Assembly (NCBI RefSeq): GCF_029338175.1
Contig: NZ_CP119862.1
Coordinates: 248,001 to 312,000 of the forward strand
Reading direction: 5' to 3'
Length of the DNA: 64,000 nucleotides
Source: Citrobacter enshiensis
GTDB taxonomy: Bacteria; Pseudomonadota; Gammaproteobacteria; Enterobacterales; Enterobacteriaceae
In this document: positions 1 through 7,891 of the stretch, piece by piece
Position numbering within the stretch: position 1 is the first letter of the stretch
Layout: the number at the start of each line of letters is the position of its first letter
The notes under the pieces: generated by a model
Databases searched by the model: none
Told to the model about the DNA's origin: nothing
The model's input: the letters and a program-made list of their open reading frames with translations, nothing else
Position numbers and translations under genes: made by a program

Positions 1-1146
1 TTTAACTTCGCCAGCTATCTGACCATCGGCCTGCCGCTCGCGGTACTGCCTGGCTATGTTCATGATGTGATGGGATTTAGCGCCTTCTGGGCGGGGCTGG
101 TCATCAGTCTGCAATACTTTGCTACCCTCCTGAGTCGGCCCCATGCCGGACGATTCGCCGATCTCCTGGGGCCGAAAAAAATCGTGGTATTCGGTCTGTG
201 CGGCTGTTTTTTAAGTGGCCTGAGTTATTTTTTTGCTGGTGCCACTAGCGGTTGGCCGATAGCGAGCTTACTGCTGTTGTGTCTGGGACGGCTGATCTTA
301 GGCATCGGCCAAAGCTTTGCGGGCACTGGCTCCACGCTGTGGGGCGTAGGGGTAGTGGGATCGTTGCACATTGGGCGGGTGATTTCGTGGAACGGGATTG
401 TCACCTATGGGGCAATGGCAATGGGGGCGCCGCTCGGCGTGCTGTTCTATGCCTGGGGTGGTTTGCAAGGGCTGGCGCTGACGATTATGGGCGTCGCCTT
501 GCTGGCGGTGCTGTTTGCGCTCCCACGTCCCGCCGTGAAAGCCAGTAAAGGCAAACCTTTGCCGTTTCGCGCCGTTCTCGGACGGGTCTGGCTGTACGGC
601 CTGGCGTTGTCGCTGGCGTCTGCCGGATTCGGTGTGATCGCCACCTTCATCACACTGTTTTATGACGCCAAAGGCTGGGATGGCGCGGCGTTCGCTCTCA
701 CGCTGTTTAGCTGCGCGTTTGTCGGCACGCGTCTGTTGTTCCCCAATGGCATCAATCGGATCGGCGGTTTAAATGTGGCGATGATCTGTTTTGCGGTGGA
801 GGTCGTTGGGCTGCTGCTGGTGGGGATGGCGGTAATGCCGTGGATGGCGAAAATCGGCGTATTGCTGGCAGGGGCTGGGTTCTCGCTGGTCTTCCCGGCA
901 CTGGGCGTAGTGGCGGTGAAAGCGGTGCCGCAGCAAAACCAGGGCGCTGCGTTGGCAACCTATACGGTGTTTATGGATTTATCGTTGGGCGTCACCGGGC
1001 CGCTGGCCGGGCTGGTCATGACATGGGCGGGTGTTCCGGTTATCTATCTGGCGGCGGCAGGACTGGTGGCGGTTGCCTTTTTACTGACCTGGCAGTTAAA
1101 AAAACGGCCCCCGGCAGCGTTGCAGGAGGCCGTGTCATCGTCTTAA
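1..1146 (+). CDS. yhhS: MFS exporter YhhS, 5' end cut by the window edge
   Basis: The reading frame is open from base 1, so the N-terminus (probably some 25 residues of a roughly 405-residue family member) lies outside the window. About 381 codons remain. The protein is a string of hydrophobic segments typical of a 12-helix major facilitator. The loop after helix 2 has the MFS motif-A-like pattern with GRFADLLGPKK near the visible residue 50. The family (YhhS/YfcJ, arabinose-efflux-like) exports small molecules from the inner membrane; the natural substrate is unsettled. It converges on dcrB three bases downstream, as in E. coli. Identification rests on similarity and position and is firm. 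Confidence 0.9.
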   Translation, partial: FNFASYLTIGLPLAVLPGYVHDVMGFSAFWAGLVISLQYFATLLSRPHAGRFADLLGPKKIVVFGLCGCFLSGLSYFFAGATSGWPIASLLLLCLGRLILGIGQSFAGTGSTLWGVGVVGSLHIGRVISWNGIVTYGAMAMGAPLGVLFYAWGGLQGLALTIMGVALLAVLFALPRPAVKASKGKPLPFRAVLGRVWLYGLALSLASAGFGVIATFITLFYDAKGWDGAAFALTLFSCAFVGTRLLFPNGINRIGGLNVAMICFAVEVVGLLLVGMAVMPWMAKIGVLLAGAGFSLVFPALGVVAVKAVPQQNQGAALATYTVFMDLSLGVTGPLAGLVMTWAGVPVIYLAAAGLVAVAFLLTWQLKKRPPAALQEAVSSS

Positions 1147-1149
1147 CCG

Positions 1150-1707
1150 TTACTGAATGACCAGCGTGTTAATGATGTTTTCAGCGGCAGTTTGCGCTTT
1201 TTGCTGGTCGTCCGCAGGCAGCGTGATCTGCAGGGTCAGCAGTTGGCTGCCCACTTTACCCAACACGACGGAAGAGTAAGCGGTCTGGCCTTTTGCCGAG
1301 ATAATGCTGTCTAACTGCTGAAGCGTGTGGCCTTTCAGCTCGATAGATTTGTTGGTCACGACCTGCAATTGCGGGTCACGGCTACGCTGTTGCTCTTCCA
1401 GACGTTTTGCCAGCACGGCCAGCTCTTCATTGGTGTCGTCGCCCACAATCACAATCACGGCTTTCTGGCCGGTGGCGTCAGAATAGACGTGCATATTGTT
1501 GGCCTGAGTCCCCAGCTTGCCGCTCTGGTCGGTCATATCTGCCGGCAGTGAGAAGCTGAGTTTGCCATCCATCAGGCTGACAGGTTGTCCGGTTGCGTTA
1601 CTTTCCGCCGCGGCACCCTCTGCCGGAGCTTTCGTATCGCTGTTATCACAGGCCGCAAGCCCCATAACCAGCAGGCCAATACCGACATATTTAACCAGAT
1701 TGCGCAT
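1150..1707 (-). CDS. dcrB: Inner-membrane-linked lipoprotein DcrB
   Basis: A 185-residue lipoprotein. The open frame runs 18 codons further upstream, but the ATG at 1707 has a good AGGAAG ribosome site and opens directly into a signal peptide ending in a lipobox (LAAC, Cys about residue 20), so it is the better start. The mature part begins with a low-complexity Ala/Glu/Thr linker, then a compact DcrB domain. In E. coli dcrB is needed for adsorption or DNA entry of phages C1 and C6 and contributes to envelope lipoprotein maturation. It sits between yhhS and yhhQ in the conserved order. Confidence 0.9.
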   Translation of the reverse strand: MRNLVKYVGIGLLVMGLAACDNSDTKAPAEGAAAESNATGQPVSLMDGKLSFSLPADMTDQSGKLGTQANNMHVYSDATGQKAVIVIVGDDTNEELAVLAKRLEEQQRSRDPQLQVVTNKSIELKGHTLQQLDSIISAKGQTAYSSVVLGKVGSQLLTLQITLPADDQQKAQTAAENIINTLVIQ

Positions 1708-1779
1708 TGACTTCTTCCTTTCGATAAACGGCCATAACGGCTCATTCACCCATCTTATCACAACTCGGAAAACGAACCT

Positions 1780-2445
1780 TTAACTCGTCTGCAATGCCGA
1801 GATTTCAGATTTATCTGCCAGCCTTTTCAGCAACATATTCAGCAATACGCCATACATCGGCAGGAAGAAGACGAGGCTGATCAGCACTTTGAACGCGTAG
1901 TCGACGAGGGCGATTTCCATCCAGTGCTCGGCCATAAACGCGTCCGGGCTACGCCAGAAGGCGATAAAGAAGAAGGCGAGCGTATCACTGACGTTACCAA
2001 ACAGCGTCGATGCTGTCGGCGCCAGCCACCAGCGACGATTCTGGCGCAGGCGGTTAAAGACATGCACATCCAGAATCTGCCCCAGCGCGTAAGCCATAAA
2101 ACTGGCGGCGGCGATACGGGCGACAAACAGGTTGAAGTGCAACAGCGCGCCAAATCCCTGCCAGGAGCCCATATAGAACAGCGACGAGATGACATAGGAG
2201 ATCAGCAGGGCCGGGATCATCACGGCAAAGATGATTCGGCGTGCCAGCGGCGCGCCAAAAATACGCACGGTCAGATCGGTGGCGAGAAAAATAAAGGGAA
2301 AGCTGAACGCGCCCCACGTGGTGTGGAAACCGAAAATGGAAATCGGGAGCTGCACCAGATAGTTACTGGAGGTGATCACCAGCAAATGGAATAACGATAG
2401 CCAGAACAACGCATTTACGCGCTGCATTTGAGTGAACTGCATCAT
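1780..2445 (-). CDS. yhhQ: Queuosine precursor transporter YhhQ (COG1738)
   Basis: A 221-residue integral membrane protein with about six hydrophobic segments, of the vitamin-uptake-like (VUT/COG1738) family. E. coli YhhQ imports the 7-deazaguanine bases preQ0/preQ1 for tRNA queuosine salvage. The frame is open further upstream, but the tandem ATG ATG at 2445/2442 gives exactly the family length and follows an AAAAAGG ribosome site. Conserved features include the run LFGNVSDTLAFFFIAFW near residue 150 and the charged C-terminal tail. The short leader looks like a preQ1-I riboswitch (see 2450-2482), which would fit the function. Confidence 0.92.
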   Translation of the reverse strand: MMQFTQMQRVNALFWLSLFHLLVITSSNYLVQLPISIFGFHTTWGAFSFPFIFLATDLTVRIFGAPLARRIIFAVMIPALLISYVISSLFYMGSWQGFGALLHFNLFVARIAAASFMAYALGQILDVHVFNRLRQNRRWWLAPTASTLFGNVSDTLAFFFIAFWRSPDAFMAEHWMEIALVDYAFKVLISLVFFLPMYGVLLNMLLKRLADKSEISALQTS

Positions 2446-2449
2446 ATTG

Positions 2450-2482
2450 TACCTTTTTAGCGATGGGGTGAGGGAACCCAAT
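2450..2482 (-). promoter_or_regulatory. Candidate preQ1-I riboswitch in the yhhQ leader
   Basis: Read on the minus strand, the leader just before the yhhQ ATG contains a short stem (UGGG paired with CCCA), a pyrimidine-rich loop (UUCCCUCAC) and an A-rich tail ending CUAAAAAGG. This is the minimal layout of preQ1-I aptamers. In these the loop pairs with the tail as an H-type pseudoknot and the tail carries the Shine-Dalgarno AGG. The AAGG is 6-7 bases before the start codon, so ligand binding would be expected to block translation. The gene product is a queuosine precursor importer, which supports the call. The aptamer assignment is by eye. Confidence 0.55.
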
Positions 2483-2612
2483 AAAAAACCGCCGAATGAT
2501 ACTGCGTTCTGTGCGCTTTGCAACGGTTAATTTTCACGCAACCGTTAACCTGCCTTGCGTCATAAAAAAGTGCGCGTAAACTAGAGCGGTTTTTTGACTG
2601 ACTGAGTAAATC

Positions 2613-2858
2613 ATGAGCGATCTCTTTTCTGCCGCCAAACATACACTTGATGCACAAGGACTGCGCTGCCCGGAGCCGGTAATGATGGTGCGTAAAACTG
2701 TGCGCACGATGCCTGTGGGTGAAACGTTGCTGATTATCGCCGACGATCCTGCGACCACCCGCGATATTCCTGGCTTCTGCCGCTTTATGGAACACGAGCT
2801 GATTGCCCTGCAGACCGAAAATCTGCCTTATCAATATTTGATTCGTAAGAACCACTAA
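2613..2858 (+). CDS. tusA: Sulfur carrier TusA
   Basis: An 81-residue cytosolic protein, full family length. The catalytic Cys19 lies in the hallmark LRCPEPVM motif that starts the first helix. TusA accepts persulfide sulfur from the cysteine desulfurase IscS and passes it to TusBCD/TusE/MnmA for 2-thiolation of the wobble uridine in tRNA Lys, Glu and Gln. It is transcribed away from yhhQ, as in E. coli. That the two divergent neighbours both serve wobble-base tRNA modification is known biology, not shown by the sequence. Confidence 0.96.
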   Translation: MSDLFSAAKHTLDAQGLRCPEPVMMVRKTVRTMPVGETLLIIADDPATTRDIPGFCRFMEHELIALQTENLPYQYLIRKNH

Positions 2859-2892
2859 AGGCGTAATAAAGATTCAGGGAGAAAGAATCTAT

Positions 2893-3348
2893 ATGGTGAT
2901 TATCAGGATGATGATGCTTGTTGTGGTCACCGCGACCTGCTTTCTTAGCGGCTGTGTCTGGCATGATTACAACAGCCCTAAAATTGAGGGCGTTGTAATC
3001 CATCAGGGCCAGGCATTGGCTGGCGTAAAGGTTGCTTTGGATGATGGCAGTCGCGAGAGTGTCACTGCGACGACAGACGAGCAGGGGCATTTTTCACTTA
3101 ATCCGCAGGGCGAATGGAGTGTCTTTATTCCGATTGGCCCTCAGGATCGCTTTCTCCATTGGTCAGTCATTATTTATCCGACCGGAACGGAAGGGATCAC
3201 CGGGTATGAAGGTGGGGGTATAGGAGGCTTTTTCTCAGGATATTCATCCAGCGATCGTGTAAACCTGCTGTGTGATGTAGCCCTGGTCAATGAACGCGCC
3301 GATAAACCACAACGAAATTGGATTTGCCGGGCAGTGCCCGCAAATTGA
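2893..3348 (+). CDS. Putative outer-membrane-type lipoprotein, unknown function
   Basis: A 151-residue predicted lipoprotein absent from this site in E. coli K-12. Its signal peptide is Met-rich with a lipobox LSGC (Cys21). The next residue is Val and the one after Trp, not Asp, so outer-membrane sorting is likely. Residues 30-75 (EGVVIHQGQALAGVKVAL...TDEQGHFSL) look like a small carboxypeptidase-regulatory-like or transthyretin-like beta-sandwich. A Gly-rich patch, GYEGGGIGGFFSGYSS, follows near residue 105. Two Cys near the C-terminus could form a disulfide. It is 34 bases after tusA with its own ribosome site (GGGAGAAAG). Family not recognised with certainty. Confidence 0.75.
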   Translation: MVIIRMMMLVVVTATCFLSGCVWHDYNSPKIEGVVIHQGQALAGVKVALDDGSRESVTATTDEQGHFSLNPQGEWSVFIPIGPQDRFLHWSVIIYPTGTEGITGYEGGGIGGFFSGYSSSDRVNLLCDVALVNERADKPQRNWICRAVPAN

Positions 3349-3404
3349 TCTCGCCCGGTGGCACTACGCGGGGACGTACTTACGGACACCCATGCGAAAC
3401 GCAG

Positions 3405-3436
3405 GTCGGGTAAGGCGGTGGTAGCCGCCACCCGAC
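3405..3436. repeat. REP-type palindrome between convergent genes
   Basis: A 32-base inverted repeat, GTCGGGTAAGGCGG to the matching CCGCCACCCGAC arm, with the loop and arm pattern of enterobacterial REP units. It lies between the convergent lipoprotein gene and zntA and could act as a shared transcription end. Confidence 0.75.
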
Positions 3437-3443
3437 AATGACG

Positions 3444-5642
3444 TTATTTCTTTAACAGCCGAAGCGCGTTCGCGGTCACCAGCACCGTCGCCCCCGTATC
3501 TGCCAGCACCGCCAGCCAAAGGCCGGTTATCCCCAGCAGCGTGGTGACGAGGAAAATCCCTTTTAATCCCAGCGCAATGGCGATGTTCTGCCGAATATTG
3601 GCGTGGGTTGCGCGCGCTAGCTGAATCATCTGCACCAGCCCGCGCAGGCGGTTATGGGTCAGGGCGGCATCGGCGGTTTCCAGCGCGACGTCCGTACCGC
3701 TTCCCATCGCGATACCGATCGTGGCCGCTTTCATGGCGGGCGCGTCGTTAATACCGTCGCCAACCATCGCCAGCGGCGACTGCTGGTTCAGGGCGAAGAC
3801 GGCCTTGACCTTATCTTCCGGCAGCAGCCCGGCTTTAAATTCCAGCCCAAGCTCACTGGCAATCGCCGCCGCGGCACGCGGGTTATCGCCGGTCAGGATC
3901 ACGCCATTCACCCCTAACGTTTTGAGCTCGCTAACGGCGGCGTGGGCATCCTCACGCAACGTATCCTGCAGGGCAATCACCCCGAGTACCGTCTCGTTAC
4001 GCAGCACCAGCACCACCGTTTGTCCGGCGTTTTCCAGCTCGCCGATCTGCCCGGCAAAGGCGTCGGCAGGTTGTTTACCCGCCGCACAAATCAGTACGCG
4101 CTCGCCGTTGACCAATGCTTCAATGCCGGAACCGACCAGCGCACGTTGAGACTGCGCAGCGGGAATACTCAGCTTGCGTGTTTGGGCTTCAGCGACGATG
4201 GCCTGCGCCAGCGGGTGCGTCGACCCTTGTTCCACCGCAGCCGCCAGCGCCAGCAGGTCAGATTCGCTGATTGCTGCAGCCGGATGGATAGCCGTAACAC
4301 GGGGTTTTCCGACGGTCAGCGTACCGGTTTTATCAAATGCGACATGGGTGACTCTGCCCAGTTGTTCCAGCGCCGCACCTCCTTTGATCAGCGCGCCACG
4401 GCGTGCTGCCGCTGCCAGCCCGGAGGTAATGGCGGCGGGTGTTGAGATAACCAGAGCACACGGGCAGCCAATCAGCAGCAGCGTCAGGCCTTTATAAATC
4501 CACTCCTGCCATGAGGCGGCGAACAGCAGCGGCGGAACGAGGGTGACCAGCAGCGCGATGGCCATGATCGCCGGGGTATAAATTCGGCTGAAGCGATCGA
4601 TAAAACGTTCGATCGGCGCGCGGCGTTCTTCGGCCTCTTCAATCAGCTTCAGAATGCGGTCAATCGCGCTGGCACCCGGTTCAGAAAGCACTTCGAGCGT
4701 GACGAGGCGGTCAACGCTGGTGGCGCCCGCGGGTACCTTTTCGCCTGTTGCGCGCTCAACCGGGATGGATTCTCCCGTCAGCGCGCTCTCATCAAAACTG
4801 GCGAAACCGGAAACCAGTTTACCGTCGGCAGGCAAGCGGCCGCCGGCGGCAACTTCAATCGTATCCCCCGGTTGCAGGGTAGCGATCGCCACCTCTTCAC
4901 GCTGTCCGTTACGGATGCGCGTGGCGGTTTCTGGTTTGAGCGCCATCAGCGCGCTGACCCCTTTACGGGCGCGGCTGGCGGCCCAACCTTCCAGGCGTTC
5001 GCCAATCAGAAACAGCAACAGCACCATTGCCGCCTCTGCGGTTGCGCCAATAAACAGCGCGCCAATGGCGGCGACGCTCATCAGCGTTTCAATAGCGAAG
5101 TAGCTGCCGGTTTTCATCAGGCGCAGCGCCTGGCGGGCAATCGGGTAGAGACCGACCAGCGTGGTGGCGATAAACGCGAACTGACCAAAAGGATGGTTGA
5201 ACTGCTCCAGCCCCCAGCTGATAGCCATCATGATAATCAGCGTAATCAATGGCAGGTTTTCTTTAAACCGGGACTCAGCGGTGTCTTCCGGTGCCTGTTC
5301 GTCGCGCAGGGTGTAGCCCGCGTTTTGGACGGCGCTTTCAATTTGCTGACGCAGATCGGGGCCTGCGTCTACCACCAGTTTTTCCGTGGCGAACAGCACC
5401 TGAACCTGATTGACGCCGCTCACCTGGCGTACGGCATTCTCGACTTTTCGCGCGCAGGCGGCGCAATCCATACCCGCGACTTTCCAGGTATAACGAGTGC
5501 CTTCAACGGCGTCGGAAACAAGAGGGGCAGAGGCGCTACACGTCCCTTCACAGCAGCAGTCATCTGACTTCTGTGGTGCAGGAGCAAGCGTAAAGGATGA
5601 AAATGGTGGGGCCTTTTTGCCATCAGTTTCGGGTGTCGACAT
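3444..5642 (-). CDS. zntA: Zn(II)/Cd(II)/Pb(II)-exporting P1B-type ATPase ZntA
   Basis: A 732-residue inner-membrane metal pump that ejects Zn, Cd and Pb from the cytosol, identical in length to E. coli ZntA. The N-terminal tail holds a Cys cluster (DDCCCEGTC, residues 27-35). The heavy-metal-associated domain follows with GMDCAAC at residues 58-63. The transmembrane metal site is the CPC motif (Cys393, Cys395) in IGCPCALV. The phosphorylated aspartate is Asp437 in DKTGT. The TGES actuator motif is near 290 and GDGINDAPA near 630. Only one HMA domain is present, as expected for ZntA. It has its own ZntR-type promoter (5681-5712). Confidence 0.98.
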   Translation of the reverse strand: MSTPETDGKKAPPFSSFTLAPAPQKSDDCCCEGTCSASAPLVSDAVEGTRYTWKVAGMDCAACARKVENAVRQVSGVNQVQVLFATEKLVVDAGPDLRQQIESAVQNAGYTLRDEQAPEDTAESRFKENLPLITLIIMMAISWGLEQFNHPFGQFAFIATTLVGLYPIARQALRLMKTGSYFAIETLMSVAAIGALFIGATAEAAMVLLLFLIGERLEGWAASRARKGVSALMALKPETATRIRNGQREEVAIATLQPGDTIEVAAGGRLPADGKLVSGFASFDESALTGESIPVERATGEKVPAGATSVDRLVTLEVLSEPGASAIDRILKLIEEAEERRAPIERFIDRFSRIYTPAIMAIALLVTLVPPLLFAASWQEWIYKGLTLLLIGCPCALVISTPAAITSGLAAAARRGALIKGGAALEQLGRVTHVAFDKTGTLTVGKPRVTAIHPAAAISESDLLALAAAVEQGSTHPLAQAIVAEAQTRKLSIPAAQSQRALVGSGIEALVNGERVLICAAGKQPADAFAGQIGELENAGQTVVLVLRNETVLGVIALQDTLREDAHAAVSELKTLGVNGVILTGDNPRAAAAIASELGLEFKAGLLPEDKVKAVFALNQQSPLAMVGDGINDAPAMKAATIGIAMGSGTDVALETADAALTHNRLRGLVQMIQLARATHANIRQNIAIALGLKGIFLVTTLLGITGLWLAVLADTGATVLVTANALRLLKK

Positions 5643-5680
5643 GGCATCCTCCGGTCGATGATAATTTTCTCATTAACCGG

Positions 5681-5712
5681 AGGATACACTCTGGAGTCGA
5701 CTCCAGAGTCAA
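5681..5712 (-). promoter_or_regulatory. zntA promoter with ZntR operator
   Basis: A perfect 22-bp palindrome, ACTCTGGAGTCGACTCCAGAGT, at 5688-5709 lies between a minus-strand -35 TTGACT (5707-5712) and -10 TATCCT (5681-5686). The spacer is 20 bp, the overlong spacing used by MerR-family activators, which untwist it when metal is bound. Sequence and layout match the known E. coli zntA promoter. The zntR gene itself is not in this window. Confidence 0.95.
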
Positions 5713-5718
5713 GCATTA

Positions 5719-6345
5719 TTAGAGATAAAGCGAGCGAACAATCAGGAAGTGCCCCGCGAAGTAGCAGGCGGCGGCAATCGCGTTATCCGCACGGAAGCGA
5801 TAGCGATAATGGCTCCCCAGCCAGACAATATTGCCAATGAACAGCAATGCCGCCCCCATAAACGCAGAAAATGCCGGAGCGGTGGGGCGGAAGAACCACA
5901 GTTCACCGGCCAGCCAGACCATCACCAGCGTCATCGCGATAAACGTACACACCGGTAAGCGTAGCTCTTCCAGACGTGTCCAGATGACCGCGATCAGCAG
6001 CGCGCCCAGCACCAGCAGTACCAGCGGCAGCGGCCAGAAGAAGGAGAGCGTCATCTGGCTGGCGAAGTAGATGGTGTACAGCAGGTGCGACAGGAAGAAC
6101 GCGCCTATGGCATATAGCAGACGCTGGCGAGGCAGCAGTGTCAGCGCGTCGCCCACCAGTGTGGCACACAGCCCCGCGAGGACCAGATAGCTGACGGCAC
6201 TGAACATCGGCGCTTGCCAGGCCAGTAACAGCAGGAGTAATAGAGTGACGGGTTTAAAGACCCAACGTTGCCACGCAGGCCCACGATAAGAAGCATCCAC
6301 AAATAACCATGCGGAAAGACAGACAGCGATAAACGACCAAAGCAT
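5719..6345 (-). CDS. yhhN: YhhN family membrane protein (TMEM86-like)
   Basis: A 208-residue polytopic inner-membrane protein with about eight short hydrophobic segments, full length for the YhhN/TMEM86 family. Animal TMEM86B is a lysoplasmalogenase; the bacterial role is not established. Scattered conserved polar residues inside helices (for example GDALTLLP near residue 65 and the LGSHYRYR loop near 180) are the likely active-site region. Its stop codon lies only seven bases upstream of the zntA -35 element, so zntA could also receive read-through. Confidence 0.88.
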   Translation of the reverse strand: MLWSFIAVCLSAWLFVDASYRGPAWQRWVFKPVTLLLLLLLAWQAPMFSAVSYLVLAGLCATLVGDALTLLPRQRLLYAIGAFFLSHLLYTIYFASQMTLSFFWPLPLVLLVLGALLIAVIWTRLEELRLPVCTFIAMTLVMVWLAGELWFFRPTAPAFSAFMGAALLFIGNIVWLGSHYRYRFRADNAIAAACYFAGHFLIVRSLYL

Positions 6346-6486
6346 CTTAGTTCCTTGAATTCGTTATTTTTTCGCAAGCGATATGCTCACGGCCATAGTG
6401 TCCAGTGTAGAGGCGGGTACAGGCGGATGACAACACCATAACAGGCAAGGTATGCTTATTTCCGTATTTTCTGATGGGTTAAAAAC

Positions 6487-6855
6487 ATGAGTAAGCCACC
6501 TCTTTTTTTCATTGTTATCATTGGGTTGATTGTCGTTGCTGCGTCGTTTCGCTTTGTTCAACAGCGGCGCGAAAAAGCGGATAACGAGAGCGCGCCGTTA
6601 CTGCAAAAGGCGGTGGTGGTCAGTAATAAACGCGAAAAACCGATCGATGACCGACGCTCGCGCCAGCAGCAGGTCACTCCGGCGGGCACGAGTATGCGTT
6701 ATGAGGCGAGCTTTAAACCGCAGAGCGGCGGTCTGGAACACACCTTCCGTCTTGATGCGCAGCAATATCATGCGCTGACCGTGGGAGACAAAGGCATGCT
6801 GAGCTACAAAGGAACGCGCTTTGTCGATTTTGTGGGTCAGACAGAGGCCCGGTAA
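6487..6855 (+). CDS. yhhM: DUF2500 family protein YhhM
   Basis: A 122-residue protein of the DUF2500 family. One N-terminal transmembrane helix (residues 6-22, FFIVIIGLIVVAASFRF) is followed by a positively charged stretch and a small predicted beta-rich domain on the far side or in the cytosol. E. coli YhhM is of similar length and its function is unknown. It is divergent from yhhN and convergent with yhhL. The stop codon is part of a REP-like hairpin (6847-6872). Confidence 0.85.
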   Translation: MSKPPLFFIVIIGLIVVAASFRFVQQRREKADNESAPLLQKAVVVSNKREKPIDDRRSRQQQVTPAGTSMRYEASFKPQSGGLEHTFRLDAQQYHALTVGDKGMLSYKGTRFVDFVGQTEAR

Positions 6856-6872
6856 CCGTGGCGCCACCGGGC
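6847..6872. repeat. REP-like hairpin between yhhM and yhhL
   Basis: The arms GCCCGGT (6847-6853) and ACCGGGC (6866-6872) form a strong hairpin that includes the yhhM stop codon and is followed on the plus strand by seven A residues. It probably marks the end of both convergent transcripts. Confidence 0.6.
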
Positions 6873-6879
6873 AAAAAAA

Positions 6880-7155
6880 TCACTTCTTCATCTGTGACTT
6901 CAGTTTCTTCTGCCAGACCAGCAGTTCAAACACACCGAACAGGAAAATGCGGATTTTCTCGCCGTTAGTCATTTGCGGGCCCTCTTTTGGCAAGGTGCTT
7001 TTCAGCAACGCGAGCTGCATACCGTGCATCAACACCATAAAGATCAGCGCGACGTTCACGAAGATATTGAGTGGCCGTGGGAAAGGTTGTACTACGTTAA
7101 GCAACAAAAATGCCCAGACGCAGAGCATCAACAACCGTCCCAGATTAATCAGCAT
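6880..7155 (-). CDS. yhhL: DUF1145 family membrane protein YhhL
   Basis: A 91-residue small membrane protein with about three hydrophobic segments, DUF1145 family, function unknown. The open frame extends to 7293, but those codons overlap rsmD in another frame. The ATG at 7155 gives a start (MLINLGRLLML) and length like E. coli YhhL (89 residues). The start lies inside the 3' end of rsmD with an 11-base overlap, and GGAGAACGTA upstream serves as both the end of rsmD and the ribosome site. The two genes are therefore translationally coupled. Confidence 0.85.
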   Translation of the reverse strand: MLINLGRLLMLCVWAFLLLNVVQPFPRPLNIFVNVALIFMVLMHGMQLALLKSTLPKEGPQMTNGEKIRIFLFGVFELLVWQKKLKSQMKK

Positions 7156-7741
7156 TACGTTCTCCTTGTTTTTCTCTTTGATATAAACGGTATGCGACTT
7201 GCCCGGCCACTTTTTCGCGATACAGCGACCAGTTTTCCGGGACAGGCGGCAGACCGTTTTCGACTTCGCTTTCGATATAAATATAGGCTTCATCAGCCAG
7301 CCAGCCGTGCGTTTCCAGTAACGTCAGCGTCTCTTCCAGCAGTCCCTTACGAAAGGGCGGATCGACGAAGACTACGTTGTGCGGCGTCCCGGTTTGGGCA
7401 AGGTGCGCCAGGGTGTTGGCGTTGATGACCCGGGCATTGCTGGCTTTCAGCGTCGCCAGATTTTTTTGCAACTGTTGCGATACAGCGCGATCCATCTCCA
7501 GTAGCGTCGCGCCTGCCGCATAGCGGGACAGTGCCTCCAGCCCCAGTGCGCCGCTGCCCGCAAAACAGTCCAGACAGTGGGCGTCGACCATGACGGGCGC
7601 CAGCCAGTTGAACAGCGTTTCGCGGACCCGGTCAGTCGTCGGGCGCAGACCCGGGCTGTCCGGCACCGGGAGTTTACGACCCCGCCATTGTCCGCCAATA
7701 ATCCGGATTTGACCGCTGCCTGAGTGATTCGGTTTTTTCAT
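7145..7741 (-). CDS. rsmD: 16S rRNA m2G966 methyltransferase RsmD
   Basis: A 198-residue Rossmann-fold SAM methyltransferase that makes N2-methylguanosine at G966 of 16S rRNA on the assembled 30S subunit. The SAM-binding motif LDCFAGSGALGLEALSRYA is near residue 58. Catalytic motif IV is FVDPPFRKG near residue 125 (the DPPF type for exocyclic amines). The N-terminal region IRIIGGQWRGRKLPVP is the family signature. Head-to-head with ftsY and upstream of yhhL in a two-gene unit, as in E. coli. Confidence 0.96.
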   Translation of the reverse strand: MKKPNHSGSGQIRIIGGQWRGRKLPVPDSPGLRPTTDRVRETLFNWLAPVMVDAHCLDCFAGSGALGLEALSRYAAGATLLEMDRAVSQQLQKNLATLKASNARVINANTLAHLAQTGTPHNVVFVDPPFRKGLLEETLTLLETHGWLADEAYIYIESEVENGLPPVPENWSLYREKVAGQVAYRLYQREKQGERNAD

Positions 7742-7891
7742 GTCAATAATGGTCCAATCCGCGGCTGATACGTAATACCAGGCGGTGATGTGAATTAAGT
7801 TAAGTGATAGACTATTTCATCATTTTTATAGCTGCTATGTACATAGCGTTGACGCTGTGCCATGAAGCAACAGCGGGGAGTATGGTCGCAA

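Noticed and set aside
7155-7293. 46-codon N-terminal extension of YhhL
   Set aside because: Lies in another phase of rsmD and matches no YhhL; the ATG at 7155 matches the E. coli start.
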